This document shows positions 1 through 7,989 of a stretch of DNA of 23,583 nucleotides, piece by piece. This DNA comes from Desulfovibrio sp. UBA4079 (GTDB taxonomy: Bacteria > Desulfobacterota > Desulfovibrionia > Desulfovibrionales > Desulfovibrionaceae), in the NCBI GenBank assembly GCA_002382645.1, contig DFYP01000063.1, positions 11,622 through 35,204 of the forward strand, given 5' to 3'. Numbering within the stretch: position 1 is the first letter of the stretch; each line of letters starts with the position of its first letter. The position numbers were made by a program, and so were the translations under genes. The notes beneath the pieces are model-generated. The model was given only the letters and a program-made list of their open reading frames with translations. It was not told where the DNA came from and ran no database searches.

Positions 1-248
1 TTCTGCCGCGCCGAGACCACATACTTCTCGTTGATGTCCACGCCCAGATACGCCACCGATTCCGGCAGATGGTCCAGCAGGGAGGCCGGGCCGCAGCCCA
101 GGTCCAGGATGCGCATGCCGGGGAAGGGACGGATGTAGGCGTCCACGAAATGGCGAAAGGCCCGCCTGCCTCCGAGCATGTCCCGGAAGAATTCGTAGGC
201 CAGGGAGTGGGACAGGATGCCCCTGATCCCCGTGGTCACTTGCGCCAT
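1..248 (-). CDS. Class I SAM-dependent methyltransferase, C-terminus cut by window start
   Basis: The first 82 residues of a methyltransferase are visible; the gene runs off the window at base 1. It starts at ATG (246-248), 10 bases after the stop of the preceding methyltransferase gene. The protein begins MAQVTTGIRG and carries the glycine-rich SAM-binding motif I (ILDLGCGPAS) near residue 48, followed by an acidic strand end (YLGVDIN) matching motif II, where an Asp usually contacts the ribose of SAM. The substrate cannot be inferred. Position at the end of a glycan operon suggests methylation of a sugar or a lipid-linked intermediate. An upstream ATG at 262 is out of frame and stops after eight codons, so 248 is the best start. 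Confidence 0.8.
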   Translation of the reverse strand, partial: MAQVTTGIRGILSHSLAYEFFRDMLGGRRAFRHFVDAYIRPFPGMRILDLGCGPASLLDHLPESVAYLGVDINEKYVVSARQ

Positions 249-258
249 GTTGCCGTGC

Positions 259-1002
259 TCATGGTTTGGTTCCCGTGGCGAGGAGCGAACTGCCGAAGGG
301 CAGGCGCACCGACTGCGCGGCCCAGTGCTCCACCTGCATGACCCGGAACAGAAGGCGGTTCAGCAGGGGGGAGATGCGCAGACTGTCCCTGCCGAGCCGG
401 GGCGAGCCTTTTCGCAGAGCCAGCCTCCGCTGCACGTAGAGGAGTAATGCCGGGAGGCCCATGAAAAAGTCAACCCTGTCCACAGTGAAGCCCGCGGCGC
501 GCATTTCCTCGCGCAGGTCGTCGCGGCCATAGCGCTTCTCGTGCATGCTCTGCACGTCGTAGTCCGACCAGAGGGCCTGGAGCGCGGGCACCGTGACCAC
601 GAGGCGGCCCCCGGGCCTCAGGAAGTCCCGGGCCCGCCGTAATGCGGCAGCCGGGTCCTTGAGATGTTCGATCACGTCGCCCAGCACCAGGGCGTCGAAG
701 GTTCCGCGCGCCTCGTCCGGCGCGGTGTCGCGGGTCAGGTCGAAGACCAGGGAGGCCATGCCGGGCGGGACAAAGGCGAGGAAGCCGGAGTCCCGGTCCG
801 AGACCGTCACGTTGAATCCGGCGTGCTGGAGATGGCCCCCGATGATGGCGCTGCCGCATCCGAGTTCGAGCACCTTGGCCCCGGCCGCGCTGCCCAGGGC
901 CTGGCGCAGGGCCCGTTCGACCACGGCGTTGCGGTGCCGGAACCAGAAATGGTCCCGGCCCTCATGCAGGTTGCGGATGCCGTCCTCGGGAAATCCGGCC
1001 AT
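259..1002 (-). CDS. Class I SAM-dependent methyltransferase (247 aa)
   Basis: This is a small stand-alone Rossmann-fold methyltransferase. Motif I is VLELGCGSAI at residues 44-53. The acidic motif II follows, and the later segment DALVLGDVIEHL then LRPGGRLVVTVPA is the motif IV/post-motif pattern shared with UbiE/UbiG-like enzymes (Methyltransf_11/23 type). The C-terminal third (VDFFMGLPALLLYVQRRLAL) is hydrophobic and could bind a membrane or a lipid-linked substrate. The ATG at 1002 follows a G-rich stretch usable as a ribosome site. It lies 2 bases after the SMR-like gene and 10 bases before another methyltransferase gene. The function class is firm; the acceptor is unknown. Confidence 0.88.
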   Translation of the reverse strand: MAGFPEDGIRNLHEGRDHFWFRHRNAVVERALRQALGSAAGAKVLELGCGSAIIGGHLQHAGFNVTVSDRDSGFLAFVPPGMASLVFDLTRDTAPDEARGTFDALVLGDVIEHLKDPAAALRRARDFLRPGGRLVVTVPALQALWSDYDVQSMHEKRYGRDDLREEMRAAGFTVDRVDFFMGLPALLLYVQRRLALRKGSPRLGRDSLRISPLLNRLLFRVMQVEHWAAQSVRLPFGSSLLATGTKP

Positions 1003-1004
1003 GC

Positions 1005-1376
1005 TCAGCCCCCCCGGCTGGCGATGAACACGCCCAGCACGATGACGCAGACGCCGATGATCTTGTTCCAGGAAAAGGGCTCGTTCAAAATAAAGATGGA
1101 CAGCAGCGTGATGAGCACGAAGTTCAGGCTGAGGAAAGGAATGGCGATGCTCAGGTCAAAGCGGGAAAGGGCTGCGAACCAGAAAAGGCAGCAGAAGGCG
1201 ATGCTGAGCACGCAGCTCCAGCCCCAGGCGGTGAGGAAGAAGAAATGCAAATAGAATTGCACGAACTCGAGCCCGGAAAGCGACCCCACGTCGGCTTTGT
1301 TCATGCAGTACTTGAGAACGATATTCCCATAGGCAGCCAGGCCGAGGGCCAGGGAGAGATACAGATAGCCGATCAA
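1005..1376 (-). CDS. Four-helix EamA/SMR-type membrane protein, ArnE/ArnF-like candidate flippase (123 aa, TTG start)
   Basis: A small, very hydrophobic protein begins MIGYLYLSLALGL and has about four transmembrane helices (roughly residues 3-22, 40-68, 75-97 and 104-120). The LNEP motif (97-100) followed by a Gly-rich last helix is typical of the EamA/small multidrug resistance fold. Relatives of this size in polysaccharide loci (ArnE/ArnF) flip undecaprenyl-phosphate sugars. The best start is TTG at 1376: it overlaps the preceding stop as TTGA, and AGGAGG lies 4 bases upstream. The same frame stays open much further upstream, but that part is antisense-like shadow of the dehydratase. Hand-counted GC of one 60-base line (1081-1140) is about 47%, well below its neighbours. 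The flippase role is inference. Confidence 0.82.
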   Translation of the reverse strand: MIGYLYLSLALGLAAYGNIVLKYCMNKADVGSLSGLEFVQFYLHFFFLTAWGWSCVLSIAFCCLFWFAALSRFDLSIAIPFLSLNFVLITLLSIFILNEPFSWNKIIGVCVIVLGVFIASRGG

Positions 1377-2404
1377 TGCGCCTCCTCTTTGCCCGCCCGG
1401 GTGAGCACCGTGACGTGCTTCATCCACTCGATCTCCTGCCACCAGGCCTCGTTGCGCGCGTACCAGTCGATGGTCTGGCGCAGGCCCTCGGCGAACGGGC
1501 GGCCGGGGCCGACGCCCAAGAGCCTCCTGGCCTTGTCCGTGGACGAGACGTGCTTGACCACCTGGCCGAGACGGTCGCCGAGGTGCACCACGGCGTCCTC
1601 GGCCCTGCCCGTCTCCCGCAGGATCATCCGGGCGATGTCCAGGATGCTGACGCATTCGCCGGAGCCGATGTTGAGGACCTGGCCCCGGACCCGCTCCAGG
1701 GGGGCCAGGATGGCCGCCTCGATGCGCTCGCAGGTGTCCTCCACGTGGAGCCAGTCGCGCACGGCGCTGCCGTCGCCGTGGATGGTCAGGGGTTCGTTCC
1801 TCATGGCCGAGGTGATGAACCGGGGGATGACCTTTTCCAGGTGCTGGAACGGGCCGTACTGGTTGAACGGCCGCAGGATCACGGAGGGGATGCCGTAGGT
1901 CAGGAAGTAGGAGTGCACCAGCCGGTCCGCCCCACACTTGGCCGAGGCATACGGGCTGCTCGGGTTGAGCGGGTGCTCCTCGTCCATGGGGTCGGAGTGG
2001 GCCGTGCCGTAGACCTCGGAGGTGGAGATGTGGATGAACCGCTCCACCTTGTCCTGGAACTTGAGCACCGCGTTGGCGATGGTGTGAGTGCCGAGCACGT
2101 CGGTTTCGAAGAACTTGCGGCTTTCGAAGATCGAGCGGGTGACGTGGGTTTCGGCCGCGAAATGCACGATGACGTCGGCGTTCTCGGCCAGCATGTTCAC
2201 GATCTCGATGGACGTGACGCTGCCGAGGAAGAACGCGAAGCGCTTCTTGTCGTTGTAGATGCGCTCGGGGATGTTCCGGAGCCGTCCGGCGTAGGTCAGG
2301 ATGTCCAGGACCACGATCTTGTAGTCCGGGTGCCGGTCGTACCAGAAGCGGACGAAGTTCGAGCCGATGAATCCGGCCCCTCCGGTGATGAGGATCGTCT
2401 TCAC
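1373..2404 (-). CDS. NAD-dependent nucleotide-sugar 4,6-dehydratase/epimerase, RmlB/LegB-like (343 aa)
   Basis: This is an extended short-chain dehydrogenase of full length. The NAD-binding TGGAGFIGS motif is at residues 7-15, the catalytic YxxxK is YASAK (152-156), and the sugar-nucleotide region contains RPFNQYGP (178-185) and RDWLHVED (216-223). The family converts an NDP-hexose to the 4-keto-6-deoxy sugar, the usual first step toward amino- and deoxysugars, which fits the DegT aminotransferase nearby. The active-site segment reads ISTSEVYG (126-133), with Ser at the position where RmlB has the catalytic Asp of its Thr-Asp-Glu triad. Dehydratase versus epimerase or decarboxylase, and dTDP versus UDP/GDP, is therefore open. 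The start is GTG overlapping the previous stop as GTGA, with AGGAGG 10 bases upstream. Confidence 0.9.
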   Translation of the reverse strand: MKTILITGGAGFIGSNFVRFWYDRHPDYKIVVLDILTYAGRLRNIPERIYNDKKRFAFFLGSVTSIEIVNMLAENADVIVHFAAETHVTRSIFESRKFFETDVLGTHTIANAVLKFQDKVERFIHISTSEVYGTAHSDPMDEEHPLNPSSPYASAKCGADRLVHSYFLTYGIPSVILRPFNQYGPFQHLEKVIPRFITSAMRNEPLTIHGDGSAVRDWLHVEDTCERIEAAILAPLERVRGQVLNIGSGECVSILDIARMILRETGRAEDAVVHLGDRLGQVVKHVSSTDKARRLLGVGPGRPFAEGLRQTIDWYARNEAWWQEIEWMKHVTVLTRAGKEEAH

Positions 2405-3570
2405 GATCGCTGTTCCTCCTCGGCGAATGAATACATGTCCACGGGGAAGGCCCCCAATTTTTCCTTGATCTGAGCGTGGTACCTGGGATTGGCGGCCAGG
2501 AGCACGGCGTCGGCCTTGCCCGAGGCCAGCCAGCCGGGCGCGACCACCTCGATGCCGTGCTTCTTTGTGCCAATGCGCAAGGGGTCTTCGTCGATGCAGG
2601 CCACGGGTCCGCGATCCCCGAGAGAGGTGAAGGCCAGGAGCAGGGTGGCCACCTCGCTGGCCCCGAACAGGGCGATGCGCTGGTGCGGGTGCGCCTTGAG
2701 CCAGGCGTCCACGGCCCGGAAACGGCGCAGCCAGGTGTCCCGGTTGCGGGTCACCGAGGCAAGGTCCGGCGTGGGGACCTGATTCCCGGGCTGGGCCTTG
2801 CGGCAGACGAAGAGTCCGAAGCCGTGGTACACGGGATGCTCCGGATCGCTGAAAAGCACCTCAAATCCGTGCCGGGAGAGGATCGAACGGCATTGGGAAA
2901 CCGTAAGGTGCCAGACATGTTCGGCGAAGAAGAGATCGCATCCCGGGTAGTCCTGCACCGGGATGATGAAGATCGCCCGTCCATTTTCTGTGAGGGCCGA
3001 GCGGATGCTCGTCAGGAAGCGATCGATGGGCTCCACGTGTTCGAGCACACCGATGGCCAGAATGACATCCGCGGGGGGGAGGTCCTCCTGGTCCAGGATC
3101 AGCCCGCGCTCCACGGCCAGCCCTTTGGCCTTGGCCAGGGAGCAGGCCCTGTGGCTGCCCTCGAGTCCGGAGATGCGTTTCCCGGGAAAGGCTTGCCGAA
3201 AGCGGTGCAGGACATTGCCCGCGCCGCAGCCGATCTCCAGAAGGCTCTGGAATTCGGCCGGCAGATGGGGGGAAATCCAGTCGAAAAAGACCTGGGAGCG
3301 TGGCACCGGCCCTGCTGCGGTATAAAAGAGATGCTCCTCACCGTCGCGGGTGTTCAACTCGTAGGCGTCACCGTAGATGCGTTCGGCTTCCTCGTCGGTG
3401 AGCAGGGCGCTGTTCGCCGCCAAGCCGCATCGCCCACAGATCACTTTGTGCAGTTCCCCTGGGAGGATGCGCTGGTCCGAGGTCATGACCCGGCCGGTGC
3501 GGATGTGGACCAGGTCCTGCCAGTCTGCGGAGCCGCAGGCCGGGCATGTGCGCGGGTTGTCAGGCGACAC
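2401..3570 (-). CDS. Zinc-ribbon C-methyltransferase family protein (389 aa)
   Basis: The protein has the three-part architecture of the sugar C-methyltransferase family (Methyltransf_13, 23 and 14; TylC3/EvaC type). An N-terminal zinc ribbon has Cys pairs at 9/12 and 45/48. A central SAM domain has LLEIGCGAG at 110-118, and the EHVWHLT segment (217-223) corresponds to the family's conserved His-containing active-site region. A C-terminal Rossmann-like domain begins near residue 298 (IALFGASEVA). Characterised members methylate C-3 of 4-keto-dNDP sugars, so the product of the downstream dehydratase is a plausible substrate (inference). The start is GTG with GGAGG 6 bases upstream. It overlaps the WbqC gene by 11 bases and the dehydratase gene by 4 (GTGA). 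Confidence 0.88.
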   Translation of the reverse strand: MSPDNPRTCPACGSADWQDLVHIRTGRVMTSDQRILPGELHKVICGRCGLAANSALLTDEEAERIYGDAYELNTRDGEEHLFYTAAGPVPRSQVFFDWISPHLPAEFQSLLEIGCGAGNVLHRFRQAFPGKRISGLEGSHRACSLAKAKGLAVERGLILDQEDLPPADVILAIGVLEHVEPIDRFLTSIRSALTENGRAIFIIPVQDYPGCDLFFAEHVWHLTVSQCRSILSRHGFEVLFSDPEHPVYHGFGLFVCRKAQPGNQVPTPDLASVTRNRDTWLRRFRAVDAWLKAHPHQRIALFGASEVATLLLAFTSLGDRGPVACIDEDPLRIGTKKHGIEVVAPGWLASGKADAVLLAANPRYHAQIKEKLGAFPVDMYSFAEEEQRS

Positions 3571-4276
3571 GCAGGGCCTCCGGCACCGGGCTGGAGAGCA
3601 GAATGTCGCGCGACGCCGGCCCGCAGTTCAGGATCAGGTCCAGGGCCGAGAGGTGGGACTGGAAGTCGCCCCAGAGCTGGGGATACGGGGTATGTACGTA
3701 GTCCTGGAAGATCACACTGACGCCGTGGGCGGCGAACAGCTCGAGATCGATGAAGCTCTGCGCGGCCTTGCCGTCGTAGAGCAGGTCCGCGCCGTGGTGT
3801 TTGCAGATATCGATGAGTTTGAGATTCTTGTCTTTTGATTTTCCGGGAATGTCGGAAGCGAGGTGCAGCGGTGTCGTGATCTTGAAGTGATCTCGCAGAA
3901 AACGGACGGTCTCATAATTGAGATCAACGAGAAGTTCGAAACGGGTGGAAAGAATGTCGCGCAGTCCAGGAAGGATCGACGCCGCGTAGGGAGCTTTTGT
4001 ATACCAGGAGTTGATTTGCTGGAGCATCTTCGACTGCCAGTCTTGCGCGTATGAGATCCGGACTTGGCTGATCCGGAGGCCGGAGAGATTCTCGTTGACG
4101 ATTGGAACAGAAATGGTCGCGGAGCCGGAAGAGTTCTTGAGCCGGTTCCTGTTTCTCCAGTCCTGTTTGGTATATTGGACATCGTCCAGGTACACGAAGA
4201 CATCGGCGCGGGCCATCTGCTCGAAGTAGCCGAGCCAGGGCAGGAAGCTCGGCTGGATGATGGAGATGAGTTTCAT
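3560..4276 (-). CDS. WbqC family protein (238 aa)
   Basis: The N-terminus MKLISIIQPSFLPWLGYFEQ, then VYLDDVQYTKQDWRNRN, is the diagnostic start of the WbqC-like family (PF08889). The family occurs in O-antigen and capsule loci, usually beside DegT aminotransferases, as here. Its chemistry is not settled to my knowledge, so no reaction is assigned; acting on an aminosugar or its amino group is a context guess. The start is ATG at 4276, overlapping the aminotransferase stop as ATGA. A longer reading from 4444 would add 56 residues of Pro/Arg-rich shadow and is rejected. Base composition is visibly lower in GC (about 47-55% in sampled 60-base lines, against about 70% in the next gene), suggesting separate acquisition. 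Confidence 0.88.
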   Translation of the reverse strand: MKLISIIQPSFLPWLGYFEQMARADVFVYLDDVQYTKQDWRNRNRLKNSSGSATISVPIVNENLSGLRISQVRISYAQDWQSKMLQQINSWYTKAPYAASILPGLRDILSTRFELLVDLNYETVRFLRDHFKITTPLHLASDIPGKSKDKNLKLIDICKHHGADLLYDGKAAQSFIDLELFAAHGVSVIFQDYVHTPYPQLWGDFQSHLSALDLILNCGPASRDILLSSPVPEALRVA

Positions 4277-5334
4277 GCCTGTTCCAGGGTCTTCCGGATG
4301 AGGGCGGCCGCGGCCGGGATGGCGGCCAGCTCCATGGAACGGTCCACGAAGACGTTCAGACACTGCCCGGCGAAGCGCGCGGCGTTCGGAAAGCCCGCCG
4401 ATGCCCGGCGGCCGTCGAACAGGCGGTCCACGGGCGGGAACCACGTGCTCGCCGGGATGCCCTTGGCGCGCAGCGCGGCCAGGAGCCGGTCACGGACTGT
4501 TTCAGGAGCGAGGAACGTATACCGCCAATATACATCTCCTGCAACCTCGGGCCGTTGGCGCAGGGGCGGGACATCGAGGAGCGAACGCCAGAGCCGGGCC
4601 TTTTCCCGGCGCTCGGCTAGGTTCCGGTCCAGGCCTTCCAGGTTCCGGGCGATGGCCTCCTGCAGCCGGCCGTCGGGCCGGAACAGAAGGTGCGGCAGGT
4701 AGGCGGCGTACAGGGCGCGGTAGACCTCGGGCCTCGCCGCCGGAGGGTTCTGGCGCAGGGTCCGGAGCACGGCCTGGAAGGCCGCGTCCGCTTCCTGGTG
4801 CCGGGGCGAGAAGAGGGGCAGGCTATCCAGCAGGCCGCGGGCCTTGCGCCGCAGCGCGGCGTCGCGCACCTGCAGGGCCCCGCCCGTGCCCACCTCGACG
4901 ATCTTGGCGTGACCGAAGCTGAAGATGGCCGCATCCCCGAAGGAGCCGACCGGCGCGCCGTTCCAGGTGGCGCCCAAGGCGTTGCAGGCGTCTTCGATGA
5001 GGAAGACCTCTTGTTCCCGGGCCCAGGCCTTGATGGCGTCCATGTCCAGGGGCGTGCCGAAATTGTGCGTGGCCAGGCAGGCGGCCACGCCGGGACGCCA
5101 GGCTTGGCGCAGGTTCTCCACGGTGGCGTTGCCGCTGACCGGGTCCACGTCGTGGAACAGGGGCTGGAATCCGGCGTGGCGGATGGCCGGGATCACGATT
5201 TCACAGATGTTCACCGGCAACAGGACTGAGACGCCCCTGCCCTGGAGGCATTGCAGCAGGGCCCAGAGGGCCGTGGTGCCGCGCCCGGTGAACAGGGCGG
5301 ACTCCGGCAGGTGGCGTGTGCTCTCAGTCGTCAT
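4273..5334 (-). CDS. DegT/DnrJ/EryC1/StrS family PLP-dependent sugar aminotransferase (353 aa)
   Basis: This is a fold-type I aminotransferase that would transfer an amino group, usually from glutamate, to a keto nucleotide sugar. The PLP-contacting segment LIEDACNALGA has Asp115. The Schiff-base lysine is most likely Lys144 in IFSFGHAKIVEVGTGG, matching the family's SF-x-x-x-K...G-x-GG pattern, though with GHA before the Lys in place of the common His-containing form. The C-terminal YWRYTFLAP and WFPP segments are also family-like. Length is slightly short of the usual 370-390. It overlaps the upstream glycosyltransferase by 11 bases and WbqC by ATGA. Together with the dehydratase it implies an amino-deoxysugar. 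Which carbon is aminated cannot be read from sequence. Confidence 0.9.
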   Translation of the reverse strand: MTTESTRHLPESALFTGRGTTALWALLQCLQGRGVSVLLPVNICEIVIPAIRHAGFQPLFHDVDPVSGNATVENLRQAWRPGVAACLATHNFGTPLDMDAIKAWAREQEVFLIEDACNALGATWNGAPVGSFGDAAIFSFGHAKIVEVGTGGALQVRDAALRRKARGLLDSLPLFSPRHQEADAAFQAVLRTLRQNPPAARPEVYRALYAAYLPHLLFRPDGRLQEAIARNLEGLDRNLAERREKARLWRSLLDVPPLRQRPEVAGDVYWRYTFLAPETVRDRLLAALRAKGIPASTWFPPVDRLFDGRRASAGFPNAARFAGQCLNVFVDRSMELAAIPAAAALIRKTLEQA

Positions 5335-6250
5335 GGAAGCAGTTCAGGTTCTGGCGGAAGTCGAGGTTCCGGTACAGGGTTTCGATCTTGTAGATGATCA
5401 CGCCCAGAAGGAGGAACTGGAGCCCGGCCACGGCCAGGGCCGTGGTGAAGACAAGCAGGTTCGTTGGCAGGGCGGCCTGGTGGATGATGCCGGAGAGGAT
5501 GAGGTAGGCCGTGCCCAGGGTTCCCAGGCCCAGGCTCAGGCAGCCGACGAACAACAGGAACATGAGCGTCTTGCGGCCCGAGGAGTAGCGCAGAATGGCC
5601 AGGAGGAGTATCTCGAAGAGCTGGAGCAGGCTGTAGCTGCTTGTGCGCCGGGTGTTGGCCTGGCGCTCCACGGGCACATGCCGGAAGCGGAGCCGCATGT
5701 AGCTCAGGAGCATGGAGAAGTTCTGAGCCAGCACGTCGTTTTTGCAAGCCCGGCGCAGGGCCGCCTGTTTGATGAGCAGGAAGGTGGAGGCCGGGTCCTC
5801 CAGACGGGAGCCGGCCATGCGGTTGATGATCCAGGTGACGCCCCGGGAGGCCAGGGAGCGCAGCGGGCGTTCGGAACGGCTCTGGCGCGCGCCGATGACC
5901 ACGTCCCAGTCGTCGTCCCGCATCCCGGCCGCGAAGAGCTTCTCCATGTCCTCCGGCGGGGTCTGGAGGTCGGAGTCCAGGAGGAAGACCAAGTCGCCCG
6001 CAGCCTGGCGCAGGCCCAGCAGGGTGGCGGCCTGCTGGCCCACGTTGCGGCTCAGGCTGATGAGCCGCAGCTGGGGGTGCTTCTTTTCCAGGTCCTGCAG
6101 CAGTGAGGGTGTGGCATCGGTGCTGCAGTCGTTGACCAGGATCATCTCGAACGTGTCGCCGAGCCGGGCCAGGACGGCCGTGGCGCGTTCCACGAATTCG
6201 ACGATGGCGTCCTCTTCGTTGTAGACCGGGCTCACCATGGAGAGATGCAT
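5324..6250 (-). CDS. GT2 glycosyltransferase with two C-terminal membrane helices, GtrB/ArnC/DPM1-like (308 aa)
   Basis: The GT-A domain opens with MVSPVYNEED and has NDCSTD (40-45) and the metal-binding DSD at 92-94 within LDSDLQTPPE. Two transmembrane helices follow (about 228-252 and 263-287), and the protein ends with a short polar tail. This is the layout of GtrB, ArnC and dolichol-phosphate mannose synthase relatives, which load a sugar onto undecaprenyl phosphate at the inner face of the membrane. The charged lipid would then be flipped and used in the periplasm. The SMR-like gene at 1005-1376 and the GT-C-like gene at 17334-18896 could supply those steps. The ATG start has a strong GGGAGGT site 7 bases upstream, in keeping with the 21-base gap from the ATP-grasp gene. 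Confidence 0.9.
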   Translation of the reverse strand: MHLSMVSPVYNEEDAIVEFVERATAVLARLGDTFEMILVNDCSTDATPSLLQDLEKKHPQLRLISLSRNVGQQAATLLGLRQAAGDLVFLLDSDLQTPPEDMEKLFAAGMRDDDWDVVIGARQSRSERPLRSLASRGVTWIINRMAGSRLEDPASTFLLIKQAALRRACKNDVLAQNFSMLLSYMRLRFRHVPVERQANTRRTSSYSLLQLFEILLLAILRYSSGRKTLMFLLFVGCLSLGLGTLGTAYLILSGIIHQAALPTNLLVFTTALAVAGLQFLLLGVIIYKIETLYRNLDFRQNLNCFHDD

Positions 6251-6271
6251 GGTCCCACCTCCCTCGCGCTG

Positions 6272-7249
6272 CTAGAGATCGACATAGAGTTCTTCCATGT
6301 ACCGCAGGACGAGACGCTCCCGGATGCGCGGGGTGCGGACCGCGCCGAGTTTCAATGCGTCGGTCAGCCACATCTCCACGTCGTTGAAGCCGCAGTGGGC
6401 GCGGATGCCCGTGGTTCCTGAAAAGCGGGCGTTGATTTCCAGGACCAGCGGGCCGCGCGGGCCCACCCGGAACTGGATGTTGTTGGAGCCCACGAGGTTG
6501 GTCCGGGCGATGACCCCTCGGCAGAAGTCCTCCAGGTCCGGGCGGCCGGGGAGGCTCCTGGCTCGGTTGGTCATGCCGAACTTGAGCGTCCGCTGCATGA
6601 TGATCACGTGGATATGCCCGTCCGCGGCGCGGTAGGTCCCGGCCGTGTATTCCTCGTCGTCCGGGAGCACGCACTCCTGGAGCATGGGGGCGGGCACCGT
6701 GGGCAGGTATGTCCGCAATTCTTCCCGGGACTGGATGCGCCGGATGTGGCGCGAGCCGCCGCCCACCCGGGGCTTGAGCATCAGGGGGAAGCCCAGGGCG
6801 GCCACGGCCTCATCCACCTCGGACCCGGTGTCGGCCCGGAAGGTGGCCGGCGCCGGGATGTCCTGGTCCACGTACCACTGGTGCGCGGTCCACTTGTCGG
6901 TGAACCGCCGGAGTTCCTCCAGGGGGTTCACCAGGATGTGGCAGCCCAACTCGTCCCGGAAGCGGTCGCGGCTCCCGGCCAGGATTTCGAATTCCGCGTC
7001 GGCGGTGGGAATGATTGCGGACAGGCGGAAGTCCCGGGCCATTGCCTCCAGCGCCCGGAGATATTCCTCGGAGCGGCGGGCGGGGGGCAGGGTGCGGAAC
7101 TCGTCGCACCAGTGTTTTCCGACCACCTCCTCGGCCATGTCGCAGCCGTGCAGCCGCAGGGGAAAGGAGGCCAGCCGTGCGGCCTTGATCACCGCGAAGG
7201 CCAACTCCGACCCCGCGGCGGTCACGAGGAGGTTGACGCCGTGGCTCAC
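6272..7249 (-). CDS. ATP-grasp domain protein, carboxylate-amine/thiol ligase type (325 aa)
   Basis: An N-terminal pre-ATP-grasp Rossmann-like domain (about 1-105, starting VNLLVTAAGSELA) precedes the ATP-grasp fold. The fold shows Lys159 in PLMLKPRVGGGSRHI, the hinge QECVLPDDEEYT (191-202) and the metal-binding end LEINARFSG (270-278), with Glu271 and Asn273 intact. It resembles the CarB-like ATP-grasp proteins of glycan and natural-product loci, which activate a carboxylate as acyl phosphate and join it to an amine. Here it may link an amino acid or carboxylate to an aminosugar (inference). The start is GTG with GTGA overlap of the PHP gene stop and AAGGAG 5 bases upstream. It is followed by a 21-base gap. 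Confidence 0.88.
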   Translation of the reverse strand: MSHGVNLLVTAAGSELAFAVIKAARLASFPLRLHGCDMAEEVVGKHWCDEFRTLPPARRSEEYLRALEAMARDFRLSAIIPTADAEFEILAGSRDRFRDELGCHILVNPLEELRRFTDKWTAHQWYVDQDIPAPATFRADTGSEVDEAVAALGFPLMLKPRVGGGSRHIRRIQSREELRTYLPTVPAPMLQECVLPDDEEYTAGTYRAADGHIHVIIMQRTLKFGMTNRARSLPGRPDLEDFCRGVIARTNLVGSNNIQFRVGPRGPLVLEINARFSGTTGIRAHCGFNDVEMWLTDALKLGAVRTPRIRERLVLRYMEELYVDL

Positions 7250-7989
7250 GAAGGCTCCTTGGCCAGGGCCGCCAGGAGGGCGGCGAAGGCCGTTCCGATC
7301 TCATCCAGAGAATGGGCGTCGCTGCCGATGGTCACCCGCGCACCCGCCTGGACACAGAGGTCCAGCATGCGCCCTATCGGCTGATGGTACCTGGAGTTCA
7401 ATTCGATGGCTATACCGTTCTGGGCGGCCATGCGGATCACTTCCGCGGCCAGGTCCTCCGGGAAGGCGGCGCAATAGAGCCCGCAGGTGCCGCCCAGGTG
7501 GGCGATGGCGTCGATTCCGGGATTCCGGGCCAGGGCCTTGAGGGTCTCGAACTCCAGTTCGATGCACTCCGCGGGAGACAGGTCCCGGACCCGCCTGCCT
7601 TCCAGTCCGGGATAGCGGTGGGCCGTTCCCAGGATGCAGTCCGCGGCCGCGCGCATCTCCGCGCTGAGGTCCAGGCCGTCCCGGAGGTCCGTGGCCGGGG
7701 CCTCGAGCCCCAGGAAGACTTCCAGCGCGCCCGCGTGCAGCCGGGCGGCTTCGTGGACCTGGGCCGCGTATTCCTTGAACCAGCCGGGTGTCCTGGCCTT
7801 CCAGGGTTCGGTGTGCTCGGTGAAGATGATCCGGGTCAGCCCCAGGTCCCGGGCTCTGGCCGCGCAGTCCAGGATGCCGTCTCGGCCGTCGGAGAAGAGG
7901 GTGTGCACGTGGCACTCCCAGGCCGGGACCCGGCGCAGCAGATCGTTGGCCGGGACGGAGAAGGTCTTTCGGCTAGCCTCGCGTGACAT
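7246..7989 (-). CDS. PHP domain metal-dependent phosphoesterase (247 aa)
   Basis: A complete polymerase-and-histidinol-phosphatase (PHP) metal centre is visible: H27 and H29 in ECHVHTLFSDG, D34, H59 in FTEHTE, E96 in GLEAPA, H124 in GTAHR, H164 in IAHLGG, and D224/H226 in IGSDAH. The domain fills the whole protein, as in HisK-like and YcdX-like phosphatases, so an active trinuclear-metal phosphoesterase is expected. No histidine-biosynthesis gene is nearby. The tight coupling with the ATP-grasp gene (GTGA overlap) and the PglD-like gene (17-base overlap) suggests it dephosphorylates a precursor used by that pair. The start is ATG at 7989 with GGAG 7 bases upstream. Confidence 0.9.
   Translation of the reverse strand: MSREASRKTFSVPANDLLRRVPAWECHVHTLFSDGRDGILDCAARARDLGLTRIIFTEHTEPWKARTPGWFKEYAAQVHEAARLHAGALEVFLGLEAPATDLRDGLDLSAEMRAAADCILGTAHRYPGLEGRRVRDLSPAECIELEFETLKALARNPGIDAIAHLGGTCGLYCAAFPEDLAAEVIRMAAQNGIAIELNSRYHQPIGRMLDLCVQAGARVTIGSDAHSLDEIGTAFAALLAALAKEPS

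Noticed and set aside
4925..6106. A 393-codon open frame on the plus strand
   Set aside because: Antisense to the aminotransferase and GtrB-like genes, whose catalytic motifs are intact; the product is low-complexity.
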